Source: Lentisphaeria bacterium UBA7640 (GTDB lineage Bacteria; Verrucomicrobiota; Lentisphaeria; Victivallales; Victivallaceae). Taken from it: a DNA stretch of 24,799 nt. Below the pieces are notes generated by a model that was not told the DNA's origin, did no database searches, and worked only from the letters and a program-made list of their open reading frames with translations. Each line of letters starts with the position of its first letter. Positions within the stretch are counted from its first letter, which is position 1. The stretch spans positions 1-24,799 of the forward strand of contig DLIO01000111.1 in NCBI GenBank assembly GCA_002483765.1, written 5' to 3'. Shown here one piece after another: positions 16,852 to 24,778 of the stretch. Made by a program: the position numbers and the translations under genes.

Positions 16852-16879
16852 TTGACATCTAAACTATCAGACGTAAGTT
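16852..16879 (+). promoter_or_regulatory. Possible promoter for the riboswitch-pseudopilin transcript
   Basis: A perfect -35 box TTGACA (16852-16857), then a weak -10 candidate TAAGTT (16874-16879) after 16 bases. A start about seven bases later would give a leader of about 190 bases containing the whole riboswitch-like structure. Confidence 0.4.
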
Positions 16880-16930
16880 AAGCATTCTTTAATTTTTAAT
16901 CATTAGGAGGTTTTCATAAGTAATTTTTAG

Positions 16931-17075
16931 CTCGGGCCTAGTCATATTGGACTTTGGTCTTAAACAATGAACAGAGGTGCAAATCCTCGACTCTCGTGGA
17001 ACTGTGAAGGGCTCGCCAGCCTTAAGTCAGATCTTGTAACTAACCGGCATTTATAGTGCACGAAAACACTAAGGA
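16931..17075 (+). promoter_or_regulatory. Cobalamin riboswitch-like RNA upstream of a pseudopilin gene
   Basis: The core follows the known B12-riboswitch order: GGTCTTAAAC (16956-16965), TGAACAG, the B12-box-like GGTGCAAATCC (16976-16986) with a GAGG/CCTC stem around TGCAAAT, GAACTGTGAAGGG (about 16999-17011), and AGTCAGATC (17025-17033). GGTCT pairs with AGATC (one G-U) as the P3-like helix, CTC pairs with GGG around AACTGTGA, and CGG..TAGT pairs with ACTA..CCG as an outer stem. A final hairpin TAGTG...CACTA (17054-17071) sits directly before the AAGGA ribosome binding site of the gene at 17080. Its loop, with GCA, could kiss the TGC of the L5-like loop. The core helices are short, so this is a divergent member. 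Assignment rests on my reading of the consensus. Confidence 0.6.
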
Positions 17076-17079
17076 AAAA

Positions 17080-17868
17080 ATGAAAAATAAACTGTTTTTT
17101 ACGCTTCTGGAATTATTGATAACGATCGCCATTATCGCGATACTAGCCTCAATGTTGCTCCCAACTCTCTCAAAAGTCAAAGAAAAAGGACTGGCAATAG
17201 ATTGCACCAGTAACCTTAAACAACTATCCCTCTCCAATCTCCTCTATGCTGACGATAACCGCGGTTTTCTAGTCCCGCTCTCAATTGATGCGTTTGGGGA
17301 AAACAAGCACCGCTGGCATGGTACGTCAGGAGATACAGCAACTTTTGGAGACGATACTACTTTTGATCCTTCCAAAGGACCACTCACCCAATATTTAGGA
17401 ACTTCCGGCAAAGTTAATGCCTGTAAAGGGGTAAAATTCCCCGAGTCCACTAAGGCATTTGAAAAAGGCTGTGGTGGCTATGGCTACAACGAGATGCTCG
17501 GTAAACTGTCTGACGAGTGGGATCAGGCTGCTCATGCTAGTGGTTATAAATTATCGAAGATTAAGATAAATAGTGACAAAGTAATGTTCGCGGATTCTGC
17601 AGTCTTAGTTGGCTCAGATGGTCAATTTAGTAGTAACGGTCCATTCTTTGGGCCATCATCTTCAATTGCAGCCCCCGGAGGTTGGATGTTATTTCCAACC
17701 ATGCATTTTCGTCATCAGAAAAGAGCGAACATTAGTTTTGCTGACGGACACGTTACCGATCTGCCGTTAGTGTCATCAGCTCAAGGAGCTAATGCTTGGC
17801 AACTTGGTCATCCATATCCGAATAATAACCCCAGCCGCGACAAGCATTACGATCCAGCAAAATTTTAG
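17080..17868 (+). CDS. Type II secretion/pilin-like protein with prepilin N-terminus and H-X9-DG motif
   Basis: A 262-residue protein. The prepilin helix begins almost at once: MKNKLF then FTLLELLITIAIIAILASML, with Phe7 as +1 and Glu11 as the conserved +5 Glu. The -1 residue is Phe, not Gly. The C-terminal RHQKRANISFADGH contains H-X9-DG. Three Cys (CTSNL, NACKG, KGCGG) lie in the exported part. A GTG at 17056 would extend it by eight residues, but the ATG at 17080 has AAGGA four bases upstream and gives the normal short leader. It is about the same size as the pseudopilin at 7668-8414. No hydrolase gene follows; a membrane protein gene lies 76 bases downstream. Its unusual feature is the cobalamin-riboswitch-like leader. 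Confidence 0.87.
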   Translation: MKNKLFFTLLELLITIAIIAILASMLLPTLSKVKEKGLAIDCTSNLKQLSLSNLLYADDNRGFLVPLSIDAFGENKHRWHGTSGDTATFGDDTTFDPSKGPLTQYLGTSGKVNACKGVKFPESTKAFEKGCGGYGYNEMLGKLSDEWDQAAHASGYKLSKIKINSDKVMFADSAVLVGSDGQFSSNGPFFGPSSSIAAPGGWMLFPTMHFRHQKRANISFADGHVTDLPLVSSAQGANAWQLGHPYPNNNPSRDKHYDPAKF

Positions 17869-17944
17869 GATTGATTTGCTTCAAACGTGGTTTAATTCCG
17901 GTTCTCGCAAACTATATTTAAATTTCACATCAAGGATTATGAAT

Positions 17945-18724
17945 ATGGTTGAATTAATTAGAGTTTGCGGGAATTTCAAAATCGGGGTTCTTACTGCGTT
18001 TCGAGCTATCGGGGAACTATGGAAATATCCATCATTATGGGTTTATGCAATTATACCGTGGTTCATCAGTTTGGCGTGCTTTGTGGCACTGGGCGCATTG
18101 ACCTTGATCTACGTCATTCCTTGGCTCGGCACATTTGTCCAGAGTGTTCCAGACTCGGCTGTTTGGCAAAACGTAATTATGGGCGTATTGCGCTGGACGA
18201 TCTACGTTGTGATTATGATTTCGGCGCTCGCGATTTTTATTTTCACTTACACGATAATTTCAGTCACCATTGCATTTCCGTTTATTGACCTACTTTCGAT
18301 AAAATATGAAGAAAAAGCCTACGGAATAAAATTCATACCGAACAGTGCGCGTGAAGTTCTGCATTATTTTTTTATCTCAAGCTTCAATGCACTACGGATA
18401 AACTTAAAAGGATTATTATGGACGGTATTGATGATTCCTGTATGGATCTGGGTTCCTGGTGGAATTTTCCTATGCGCGCCTTTGCTGGGTTATTATATCG
18501 GTGCTGGTAGTGTGCTTTGTGTTTCCGAACATCGGCGCAAACCGTATGCTGAATTTCAGCGGCAGCTCAAAGGTTCCCGCGCCGCGGTCAGCGGAATGGG
18601 TACTGTTGTTTATCTGGGGATGTTCATTCCGCTCGCCGCGGGACTGTTGTTACCAGTAATGGCCATCAGTGGTGTTATCATCTACAATGAAATTATCACG
18701 CCAAAAAACCAGATCTCAAATTAG
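17945..18724 (+). CDS. EI24/CysZ-like multi-pass membrane protein
   Basis: About 259 residues. It resembles the EI24 domain family, which includes the sulfate transporter CysZ. The N-terminal amphipathic segment (FKIGVLTAFRAIGELWKYPSLW) is typical of the family. Hydrophobic stretches follow near residues 36-61, 79-110, 160-185 and 225-250, with the conserved-looking PFIDLLSIKYEEKAYG between the second and third. Transport activity is not certain; many bacterial EI24 proteins are uncharacterised. The frame is open far upstream, but AAGG at 17932-17935 fits a start at 17945 (spacing nine) better than the ATG at 17939. The TAG stop lies inside the palindrome at 18718-18750. Confidence 0.78.
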   Translation: MVELIRVCGNFKIGVLTAFRAIGELWKYPSLWVYAIIPWFISLACFVALGALTLIYVIPWLGTFVQSVPDSAVWQNVIMGVLRWTIYVVIMISALAIFIFTYTIISVTIAFPFIDLLSIKYEEKAYGIKFIPNSAREVLHYFFISSFNALRINLKGLLWTVLMIPVWIWVPGGIFLCAPLLGYYIGAGSVLCVSEHRRKPYAEFQRQLKGSRAAVSGMGTVVYLGMFIPLAAGLLLPVMAISGVIIYNEIITPKNQISN

Positions 18725-18750
18725 CGCGCGCATAATGCGCGCGCTAATTT
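18718..18750. repeat. GC-rich palindrome (REP-like), copy 3
   Basis: A near-perfect palindrome: AAATTAGCGCGCGC, a short centre, GCGCGCGCTAATTT. It includes the stop codon of the EI24-like gene and precedes the LPG-synthase-like gene. No T-run follows, so it is more likely an mRNA-stabilising or REP-type structure than an intrinsic terminator. Confidence 0.9.
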
Positions 18751-18837
18751 CAGCAGATAAAACTTGAATAAGAAGTCGCCTACCGATATATTGTTTTCTT
18801 ACATAAAACACTGTTTTCACAAAGGATGTTGAGCGCG

Positions 18838-19896
18838 ATGGCTGAAACGGACAAAACCGGCGGTACTGTCAAAAAAATATTTTGGTTTATACTTAGAATT
18901 TCATTGGCCGGTGGAATTATTTACTGGCTGATCAGTGCCAACTCGGACAGCATCAAAACTGGATTTTCTAATATCGGAGAAAATTGGGGCTGGCTAATCC
19001 CGGCGACACTTCTTTATGGTTTCCACATGATGGTTTGTGCTTGGCGCTGGAAAAAATTAGCAGAAATCGTTCACATCAAAATAACTATGCTGGAAGCGAC
19101 TTCGCTGACCATGAAAGGGTATTTCTTCTCATTAGTTTTGCCTGGTGGAGCGATTGGCGGCGATATTGCGAAAATTGGTTTTATGGCTTCACGTTCCGAT
19201 CGCGGCACCAAAGTGGAAGGTGCTTTTTCAATTTTAATGGATCGGATTACAGGCATGGCGGCGCTGTTTGCGACTGCAATTGTCGTGATTATATTATCCA
19301 TCCCATCTTTAATGAAAATTGAGTTGACCGGTAGCGGACTGGTGTTAGACGATTTTTGGCGAATTTTAATTATTATTGGGCTGCTTGGACTATGTTGCAG
19401 CGGCATCATCGCGATGTTCGCGGTTTTCAATCACCGGGTACTAGAGAAAATCACTTTAGTAAAGTCGTTAATGGATTGGCTTGATGGCAAAACCGATGGC
19501 GCAGTCACTAGGATGTGTACCGCAACGGATTTATATAAAGACTCGTGGCATATGGTCTTATTTTTATCGTTGATTGGAATTGTGTTTATTCATCTCATTT
19601 TGGTTGTAGTAGTGTTTTTCTTGATGAAAGCGATCGGGTTAGAAGGTTTTTCCATAATGGGAGTGGCAACTGCCGTCGTGGTGGCTAATATCGCTGGATT
19701 GATCCCGTTTACGCCGGGCGGAGTTGGAATTCGCGATTTAACAATGCGCGAATTGCTGGTAGTAGCTGGAGCTGGAACGGCTTCCGCCGTGGTTCCAATC
19801 CTATTCACCTCAATACTGATCGCTTTCAATTTACTGGCGGGACTTTTTTTCATCTTCGACTCCGGCAAAAAAACTAAAACGCCGACAATGGATTGA
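18838..19896 (+). CDS. Lysylphosphatidylglycerol synthase TM-region family protein (UPF0104-like flippase/membrane protein)
   Basis: About 352 residues with seven or eight hydrophobic helices. It matches the LPG_synthase_TM family: the first helix ILRISLAGGIIYWLI, the motif LVLPGGAIGGDIAKIGF, and near the C-terminus PFTPGGVGIRDLTMREL. The family includes the flippase half of MprF and stand-alone proteins such as AglD; no lysyl-transferase domain is attached here. The likely role is lipid or glycolipid handling in the inner membrane, but no substrate can be named. The ATG at 18826 follows AAAGG with no spacing, so I prefer the next ATG at 18838. It begins after the palindrome and ends three bases before the next gene, so these two are probably co-transcribed. 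Confidence 0.83.
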   Translation: MAETDKTGGTVKKIFWFILRISLAGGIIYWLISANSDSIKTGFSNIGENWGWLIPATLLYGFHMMVCAWRWKKLAEIVHIKITMLEATSLTMKGYFFSLVLPGGAIGGDIAKIGFMASRSDRGTKVEGAFSILMDRITGMAALFATAIVVIILSIPSLMKIELTGSGLVLDDFWRILIIIGLLGLCCSGIIAMFAVFNHRVLEKITLVKSLMDWLDGKTDGAVTRMCTATDLYKDSWHMVLFLSLIGIVFIHLILVVVVFFLMKAIGLEGFSIMGVATAVVVANIAGLIPFTPGGVGIRDLTMRELLVVAGAGTASAVVPILFTSILIAFNLLAGLFFIFDSGKKTKTPTMD

Positions 19897-19899
19897 ACA

Positions 19900-21357
19900 A
19901 TGGATGCCGGTCTTCAACTTGAAATGAATTTTGAACGCGGGGGCAACCGTTTTCAACAATGTTTAAATGATGGTGTTTTTTCACTGTTAGTGGAAACTGG
20001 CGCTCCGGCTTTAGATACTGAACCTGAACACGCCGCGGAACGGCTGAGAAGGCTCGAAGAAGCGGTGGCGAGGGTCAAGGAATTGCCCGCAGGACTGGCG
20101 ATAACCGACAAATATCATTACCAGGAATGCTGGAATATTTATGATTTTATTTCGGCGTTACCCAGTGAACGCCGTGATCATCACGTGGTTTATTTGAGTG
20201 GATTTGATATTCAGCCGCAGAAATTATTGGAAACCGCGAAAATTTGTGCCACAAGTGGTTTTCGCAACCTCGTACCAGTTTCCGGAAGCATCAAACCGGG
20301 CGAACGGGAACACGAAGTTCGTGCACGCAACTACACCGAAAGTGTGACGATGCTAAAACTTTTACAGGATCAAAAAAATCCCGATATCTTTTGTGGTGTC
20401 GCCGCCAATCCATTTAAATACACCCGGGATGCGTGTTTTGCGCAATACTACAAATTGATCAAAAAACTCAACTTTGGCGCCGGCTTTATGGTTTCACATC
20501 TTGGTTGGGATATCGCCAAACTTCAGGAGATGCGTTGGTATCTTTCATCACGTGGCATGCATTACCCAGCAATCGCCAGATTATGGATGTTGACTCGCGA
20601 CAAATTAGAAAAAATATTGCGCGGCGAAATGCCAGGCGTAGTTTTGCCTAATAGTCTGCGTAAATTGCTTGAATCTGAGTTTCGTTTTTCATCCGCGCAA
20701 TTTGAAGCTGCTCAATGGCGTCGGCTTCAACTTTATGCTGCCGGGTGCAAACTTTTGGGATTCAGCGGCATTCAAGTCGCCGGTGTCGAAACTCCGGAAA
20801 AACTAAGCATCGCAGTGCGACGTATTACAGCCGGTTTAAAGGAACTTGATACTTTTGAGCAATGGCGCGCGGCGTATCGCGAACATCTCGGACAGATTGA
20901 TTTGTCGCCATATCCGCATTCATTCTATGTTTTTGATAAACTACTGAGCAGCCAACATCCGCTTCAAGAGATACCTCAAATGCGCAGCGCTGAGATTCAG
21001 ACTCCGAGCGCTAGCGAACAAATTGGCGATTACCTGCGCCGATTTATGTTTCCTGAATCGGATAAACAGGCTCCGAATGAGCGATATGTGCTGAAAAAAA
21101 TCTTAGCAGGCTGCCACAGATGTTCGATCTGCAGGTTACCACAAACGATGTTTATCTGCCCAGAAAAATGCCCTAAAGGCTTAGCCAACGGGCCGTGCGG
21201 CGGGACTCGTCCAGGCGGTGGTTGTGAAGTCAGCGCAATTCACGAATGTGTTCATCTGCGCATTACTCGCCAAGCGTTGTTGCGCAATGAAGTTGATACT
21301 CTGGAAGATATTTTTGTTCCGCAATCGACGCGCCGAAATAAGAAATCACGGAGTTAA
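19900..21357 (+). CDS. Methylenetetrahydrofolate reductase-like protein with C-terminal MetV-type cysteine domain
   Basis: 485 residues. Residues about 25-330 resemble the MetF TIM barrel: FSLLVETGAP at the start, NLVPVSGSIKPGE, FCGVAANPFK and GAGFMVSHLGWD. The C-terminal about 110 residues form the MTHFR_C/MetV-type domain, with Cys at 405, 408, 411, 420, 424, 433, 442 and 450 and the signature NGPCGG. In acetogens MetV is a separate subunit of the MetFV complex; here the two are fused. The likely reaction is reversible interconversion of 5,10-methylene- and 5-methyl-tetrahydrofolate. The Cys residues may bind metal or an iron-sulfur cluster, which sequence alone cannot settle. It starts three bases after the LPG-synthase-like stop, and the next gene starts one base after its own stop. 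Confidence 0.85.
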   Translation: MDAGLQLEMNFERGGNRFQQCLNDGVFSLLVETGAPALDTEPEHAAERLRRLEEAVARVKELPAGLAITDKYHYQECWNIYDFISALPSERRDHHVVYLSGFDIQPQKLLETAKICATSGFRNLVPVSGSIKPGEREHEVRARNYTESVTMLKLLQDQKNPDIFCGVAANPFKYTRDACFAQYYKLIKKLNFGAGFMVSHLGWDIAKLQEMRWYLSSRGMHYPAIARLWMLTRDKLEKILRGEMPGVVLPNSLRKLLESEFRFSSAQFEAAQWRRLQLYAAGCKLLGFSGIQVAGVETPEKLSIAVRRITAGLKELDTFEQWRAAYREHLGQIDLSPYPHSFYVFDKLLSSQHPLQEIPQMRSAEIQTPSASEQIGDYLRRFMFPESDKQAPNERYVLKKILAGCHRCSICRLPQTMFICPEKCPKGLANGPCGGTRPGGGCEVSAIHECVHLRITRQALLRNEVDTLEDIFVPQSTRRNKKSRS

Positions 21358-21358
21358 A

Positions 21359-22963
21359 ATGTTAAAACATCTTTTAATCGCGTTCATTCCGTTATTAATA
21401 CTTTTGGCATTACCATTTATCTTGCGCCCCACCCCTCTCTCTAAAAACACCCAATCAACAGAGAAACTGGTAATTATATCGCCACATTCAGAAACTATTC
21501 GCTATGAATTCGAACACGCTTTCTGTGATTATTATTTCAAAAAAACTGGCCGCCTAGTCGAACTAGACTGGCGAAACATTGGCGGCACCGCTGATATTAT
21601 TCGTTATGTCAACGACCGTTATGAAGCGACATTCCGGGAATGGTGGGGAAATCAAGCTGATTTGGAAACTTGGGACGCCACTATCGCGCAGGCTTTTAAA
21701 TCTCCACATGTTTTAAATACTCCGTCAGCATCGGAGACGGCAAAAAACGCGCGACAAATTTTTTTGGCGTCAGAGATAGGGATCGGCATTGATTTGATGT
21801 TCGGTGGCGGACAATACGACCATCAGCGCCAGGCGGAGCGCGGTTTCGCGGTTGATGCAGGGTTGTTGCGCAGTCATCCTGAATGGTTTACTCCAGAAAT
21901 TATTCCACAACAATTCAGCGGCGAGATTTTTTATGATCCTCTGGGACGCTACTACGGAACCTGTTTATCGTCATTCGGCATCTGTTATAATGTCGATCGA
22001 CTTGTGGAATTGGGGCTAAAGCCACCACAACAATGGTCAGATTTAGCGAACCCACGTTATTTCCAGAATATCGCCCTCGCTGACCCGACCAAAGCAGGTT
22101 CAATCAATAAATGTTTTGAGATGTTAATTCAAGAACAGATGCAAAAATATCCGCAAGACTTGGATCTTGGCTGGCGCAATGCCATTAATTTGATTAAAAA
22201 AATCTCCGCAAATGCGCGTTATTTTACTGATTCCGCTAGCAAAGTGCCCAAAGACACTGCGACCGGCAATGCCGCCGCCGGAATGTGTATCGACTTTTAT
22301 GGACGAAGCGAAGCTGAGTGGAGCGCTGCGTGTAACAACGGCATTGAACGTATTGTTTTTGTCGCGCCAAAGGGCGGAACGTCGTTATCCGCTGATCCAA
22401 TCCATCTGTTGCGCGGCGCGCCCAATCGCGAAGTAGCAGTCGAATTTATGGCTTTTGTTTTATCAATTGAAGGACAAAAATTGTGGAATTATCGCATTGG
22501 TGAGCCGGGTGGTCCAGTTAAATATGTTCCGCGCAGAATGCCGATTCGCCGCGATATGTATGCGCCGGAACATCTCAAGCACATGGCTGATGCCAAATCC
22601 AATCCATACGAAGAAGCTGCCGGATTCGTTTACGACCCAAAACTTACGAGCCGTTATTTCAATTTGATCAGACTTTGCGTAAAATGTTTTGCGCTAGACC
22701 CGCTACCGGAACTGCGTTCCGCTTGGGCTGGTATTTTAGCTGCGGGCGGACCTGAAAATATGCCGGAGGCTATGGCGACATTTAATCAACTGCCGTTCGA
22801 ATACCATGATTTACCACGAATATTGAATGAATTATCTAGTGATAAACTGGGTGGCAATGTTTTGACAATGTTGCGTCAACAACGACATTGGAGCGAAACC
22901 TGCCGTGCTCAATATCGCGAAATAGAAAAGATCACCAAGCGCTCTGTCAAAGTTCTAGATTAA
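21359..22963 (+). CDS. Extracellular solute-binding protein, ABC transporter type, with extended C-terminus
   Basis: 534 residues. A hydrophobic N-terminus (about residues 4-24) acts as signal peptide or anchor; there is no lipobox Cys. The first about 400 residues look like an iron/polyamine-type periplasmic binding protein: LVIISPHSETIRYEFEHAF, the hinge-like RYYGTCLSSFGICYNVDRL, IALADPTKAGS, and GNAAAGMCIDFYGRSE. The last about 110 residues are helical and extend beyond typical members of this family (about 340 residues). The frame is open further upstream inside the MTHFR gene, but the ATG at 21359 has GGAG five bases upstream and gives a proper signal. No permease or ATPase gene is nearby; instead a response regulator follows, so a role in ligand sensing is as possible as transport. 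Confidence 0.83.
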   Translation: MLKHLLIAFIPLLILLALPFILRPTPLSKNTQSTEKLVIISPHSETIRYEFEHAFCDYYFKKTGRLVELDWRNIGGTADIIRYVNDRYEATFREWWGNQADLETWDATIAQAFKSPHVLNTPSASETAKNARQIFLASEIGIGIDLMFGGGQYDHQRQAERGFAVDAGLLRSHPEWFTPEIIPQQFSGEIFYDPLGRYYGTCLSSFGICYNVDRLVELGLKPPQQWSDLANPRYFQNIALADPTKAGSINKCFEMLIQEQMQKYPQDLDLGWRNAINLIKKISANARYFTDSASKVPKDTATGNAAAGMCIDFYGRSEAEWSAACNNGIERIVFVAPKGGTSLSADPIHLLRGAPNREVAVEFMAFVLSIEGQKLWNYRIGEPGGPVKYVPRRMPIRRDMYAPEHLKHMADAKSNPYEEAAGFVYDPKLTSRYFNLIRLCVKCFALDPLPELRSAWAGILAAGGPENMPEAMATFNQLPFEYHDLPRILNELSSDKLGGNVLTMLRQQRHWSETCRAQYREIEKITKRSVKVLD

Positions 22964-23030
22964 AAATAGATTTGAAGTGTATTGCCCAGTGGGCTATTGT
23001 AATATAATTTAATTATTTGGAGAAAATATT

Positions 23031-24098
23031 ATGCAATCCTCCCGGCGAGTTTTGATTGTTGATGACCAAAGTGATTTGCGCGAACAACTCGCGCAGTTGC
23101 TATTGAGTAGTGGACGCCAAAATAAAACTGCCAGGCTAGTGAAAAGCATGCGTGCCAGACTGATGGGCTTTAGCGATGGCGCAGAGAAAGATCACGACGC
23201 TCTCCCTAATTACGATATCGATACTGCTGGTCAAGGACAGGAAGCATACGAAATGGTTCAAGCCGCACTAAACCAAAATGCGCCTTATGCCGTAATGTTT
23301 TTAGATATGCGAATGCCGCCCGGTTGGGATGGACTTAAGACCGCTCAAGAAATTCGAAAAATCGACCAAAATATTGAAATTGTGATGATGACCGCTTACG
23401 CCGACTATTCACAAGAAGATTTGGCGCGAGAAATTAGTTCACCTGAAAAAATGTTGTTCATAAAAAAACCGTTCCATTCTGAAGAGATCTGCCAGTTTGC
23501 TTACTCATTGTGTATGAAATGGAATAATCAAATGCTCGAAAGCGCGCGCCAAAATTGGTTGGGTAAATTGATTCTTAATTTACGAAAAATTAAACAACAG
23601 GACACAGCAAAAGATAGTTATCGCCGGATCCTCGACGCTTATCTGGGTTTCCTCGCCACCGACAAAGGTTTTGTCGCCGATTGGCTTGCGGAAACCGCAA
23701 AATGGAACATTCATGCATTTTCCGGTTTCGATAAAGAAGAAGACGCATTAGAACTGCTGATTAAAAACCAAAGTCAAATCTTAGATACCACAGCGCAAAG
23801 TATCGTTGACACTTTGAATGTAATCCCATTACGTGAACAGGGAGTCAACTCTTTTATCGTTGCAAAAAACGCCAAAACATCCAACGATCAGACGTGGTTT
23901 CATTGTATAAACATGCTAAATTTAACAGCACTCGACCAATTAGCGTTCATTCGCAAGTTGGAATTACGATTGCAAAATTGTCCAGCCAGCTCAACCTTAG
24001 ACGAAATACGAATCATCATTAAAGGTCTAAAAAGTAAATATCTTGGCGACCCAGATATTGCCAAACTTTCGGCACGGCTCAACGATATCTCATACTGA
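23031..24098 (+). CDS. Response regulator with insertion in the receiver domain and uncharacterised C-terminal domain
   Basis: 355 residues. The receiver domain is recognisable: VLIVDDQSD with the acidic pair Asp11-Asp12, phospho-acceptor Asp92 in MFLDMRMPPGWDG, Thr121 in MMTAYAD, and Lys146-Pro147. Asp92 lies about 38 residues later than usual because an insertion of about 34 residues, basic then acidic, follows the first helix (about 28-61). Residues about 170-355 are mostly helical and match no output domain I know; no DNA-binding, GGDEF or HD motif is visible. GGAG lies eight bases before the ATG, and a TATAAT (23003-23008) may be part of its own promoter. It follows a solute-binding protein gene. 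A partner histidine kinase is not in the window. Confidence 0.87.
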   Translation: MQSSRRVLIVDDQSDLREQLAQLLLSSGRQNKTARLVKSMRARLMGFSDGAEKDHDALPNYDIDTAGQGQEAYEMVQAALNQNAPYAVMFLDMRMPPGWDGLKTAQEIRKIDQNIEIVMMTAYADYSQEDLAREISSPEKMLFIKKPFHSEEICQFAYSLCMKWNNQMLESARQNWLGKLILNLRKIKQQDTAKDSYRRILDAYLGFLATDKGFVADWLAETAKWNIHAFSGFDKEEDALELLIKNQSQILDTTAQSIVDTLNVIPLREQGVNSFIVAKNAKTSNDQTWFHCINMLNLTALDQLAFIRKLELRLQNCPASSTLDEIRIIIKGLKSKYLGDPDIAKLSARLNDISY

Positions 24099-24105
24099 CA
24101 CTGAG

Positions 24106-24717
24106 ATGAATTCGCTTGTTTTGACTCCAGAAAATCTCGCACAGGTAGTGGAGGTCGCCGTAGCGACGTTGCAAAAGCCTGGAGCCGTAATCTTGATCCC
24201 TACCGAAACAGTTTATGGACTAGCGTGCCGCTGGAATGACATTACCGCTCGTGAACGAATCTACCGAATGAAAATGCGCGACGAGCGCAAACCGCTTGCG
24301 ATGTTCGCTACTGACTCTGAAGCGTTACTAAACGCCGGTGTGATTTTGACGGGCATTCCAAAACTATTGGCCAACCGTTTTTGCCCTGGACCGATTACCA
24401 TAATCGCTCCTAACCGCGACGGCTTCACGACCGGATTCCGAATTCCCAACTATCCGTTAGTGCAAGCTTTATTAGCAGCGTTGGAATTTCCACTCGCCAC
24501 CACCAGCGCCAATCTGTCTGGACGTCCAAACGCGCTATCGCCAGCAGAAGCACTAACCGAATTAACCGAACAACCCGATTTAATAATTGACGCTGGAACT
24601 ATTGCCCAAGACGCACAGCCCTCAACCGTAGTCGACGCAACCGGGCCAAAACCAACAATCCTGCGCGAAGGCCCGATCAGCCGCGAAATGCTCGAAAACG
24701 CCCTAGCAAATACATAA
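24106..24717 (+). CDS. tsaC: L-threonylcarbamoyladenylate synthase (TsaC/Sua5/YrdC family)
   Basis: 203 residues, the size of the short TsaC form without the Sua5 C-terminal domain. It makes threonylcarbamoyl-AMP from Thr, bicarbonate and ATP for the t6A37 modification of ANN-decoding tRNAs. Visible motifs are PTETVYGLACRWND near the N-terminus, RIYRMKMRDERKPLAMF (KxR motif), CPGPITII, and TTSANLSGRP (SxN motif). The C-terminus STVVD...ILREG is also typical. An in-frame ATG at 24043 overlaps the response regulator by 56 bases, so the ATG at 24106, seven bases after that gene's stop, is preferred. No strong ribosome binding site is seen, and translational coupling to the upstream gene is plausible. 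Confidence 0.94.
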   Translation: MNSLVLTPENLAQVVEVAVATLQKPGAVILIPTETVYGLACRWNDITARERIYRMKMRDERKPLAMFATDSEALLNAGVILTGIPKLLANRFCPGPITIIAPNRDGFTTGFRIPNYPLVQALLAALEFPLATTSANLSGRPNALSPAEALTELTEQPDLIIDAGTIAQDAQPSTVVDATGPKPTILREGPISREMLENALANT

Positions 24718-24778
24718 CTGCTAATGACTAATTACCGCCTTAACAATCATCAGTCATCATCACATAAATACGACTCTT

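Noticed and set aside
16906..16935. A consensus AGGAGG followed by an AT-rich stretch, possibly a leader peptide
   Set aside because: No ATG, GTG or TTG lies at usable distance before in-frame stops; the sequence is more likely part of the transcript leader.
18838..19896. Full MprF lysyl-phosphatidylglycerol synthase
   Set aside because: Only the membrane flippase-type region is present; the aminoacyl-transferase domain is missing, so the MprF name is not justified.
22984..22995. GCCC-AGT-GGGC hairpin between the solute-binding protein and the response regulator, as a terminator
   Set aside because: The stem is only four or five pairs and no T-run follows; a TATAAT lies just downstream instead.
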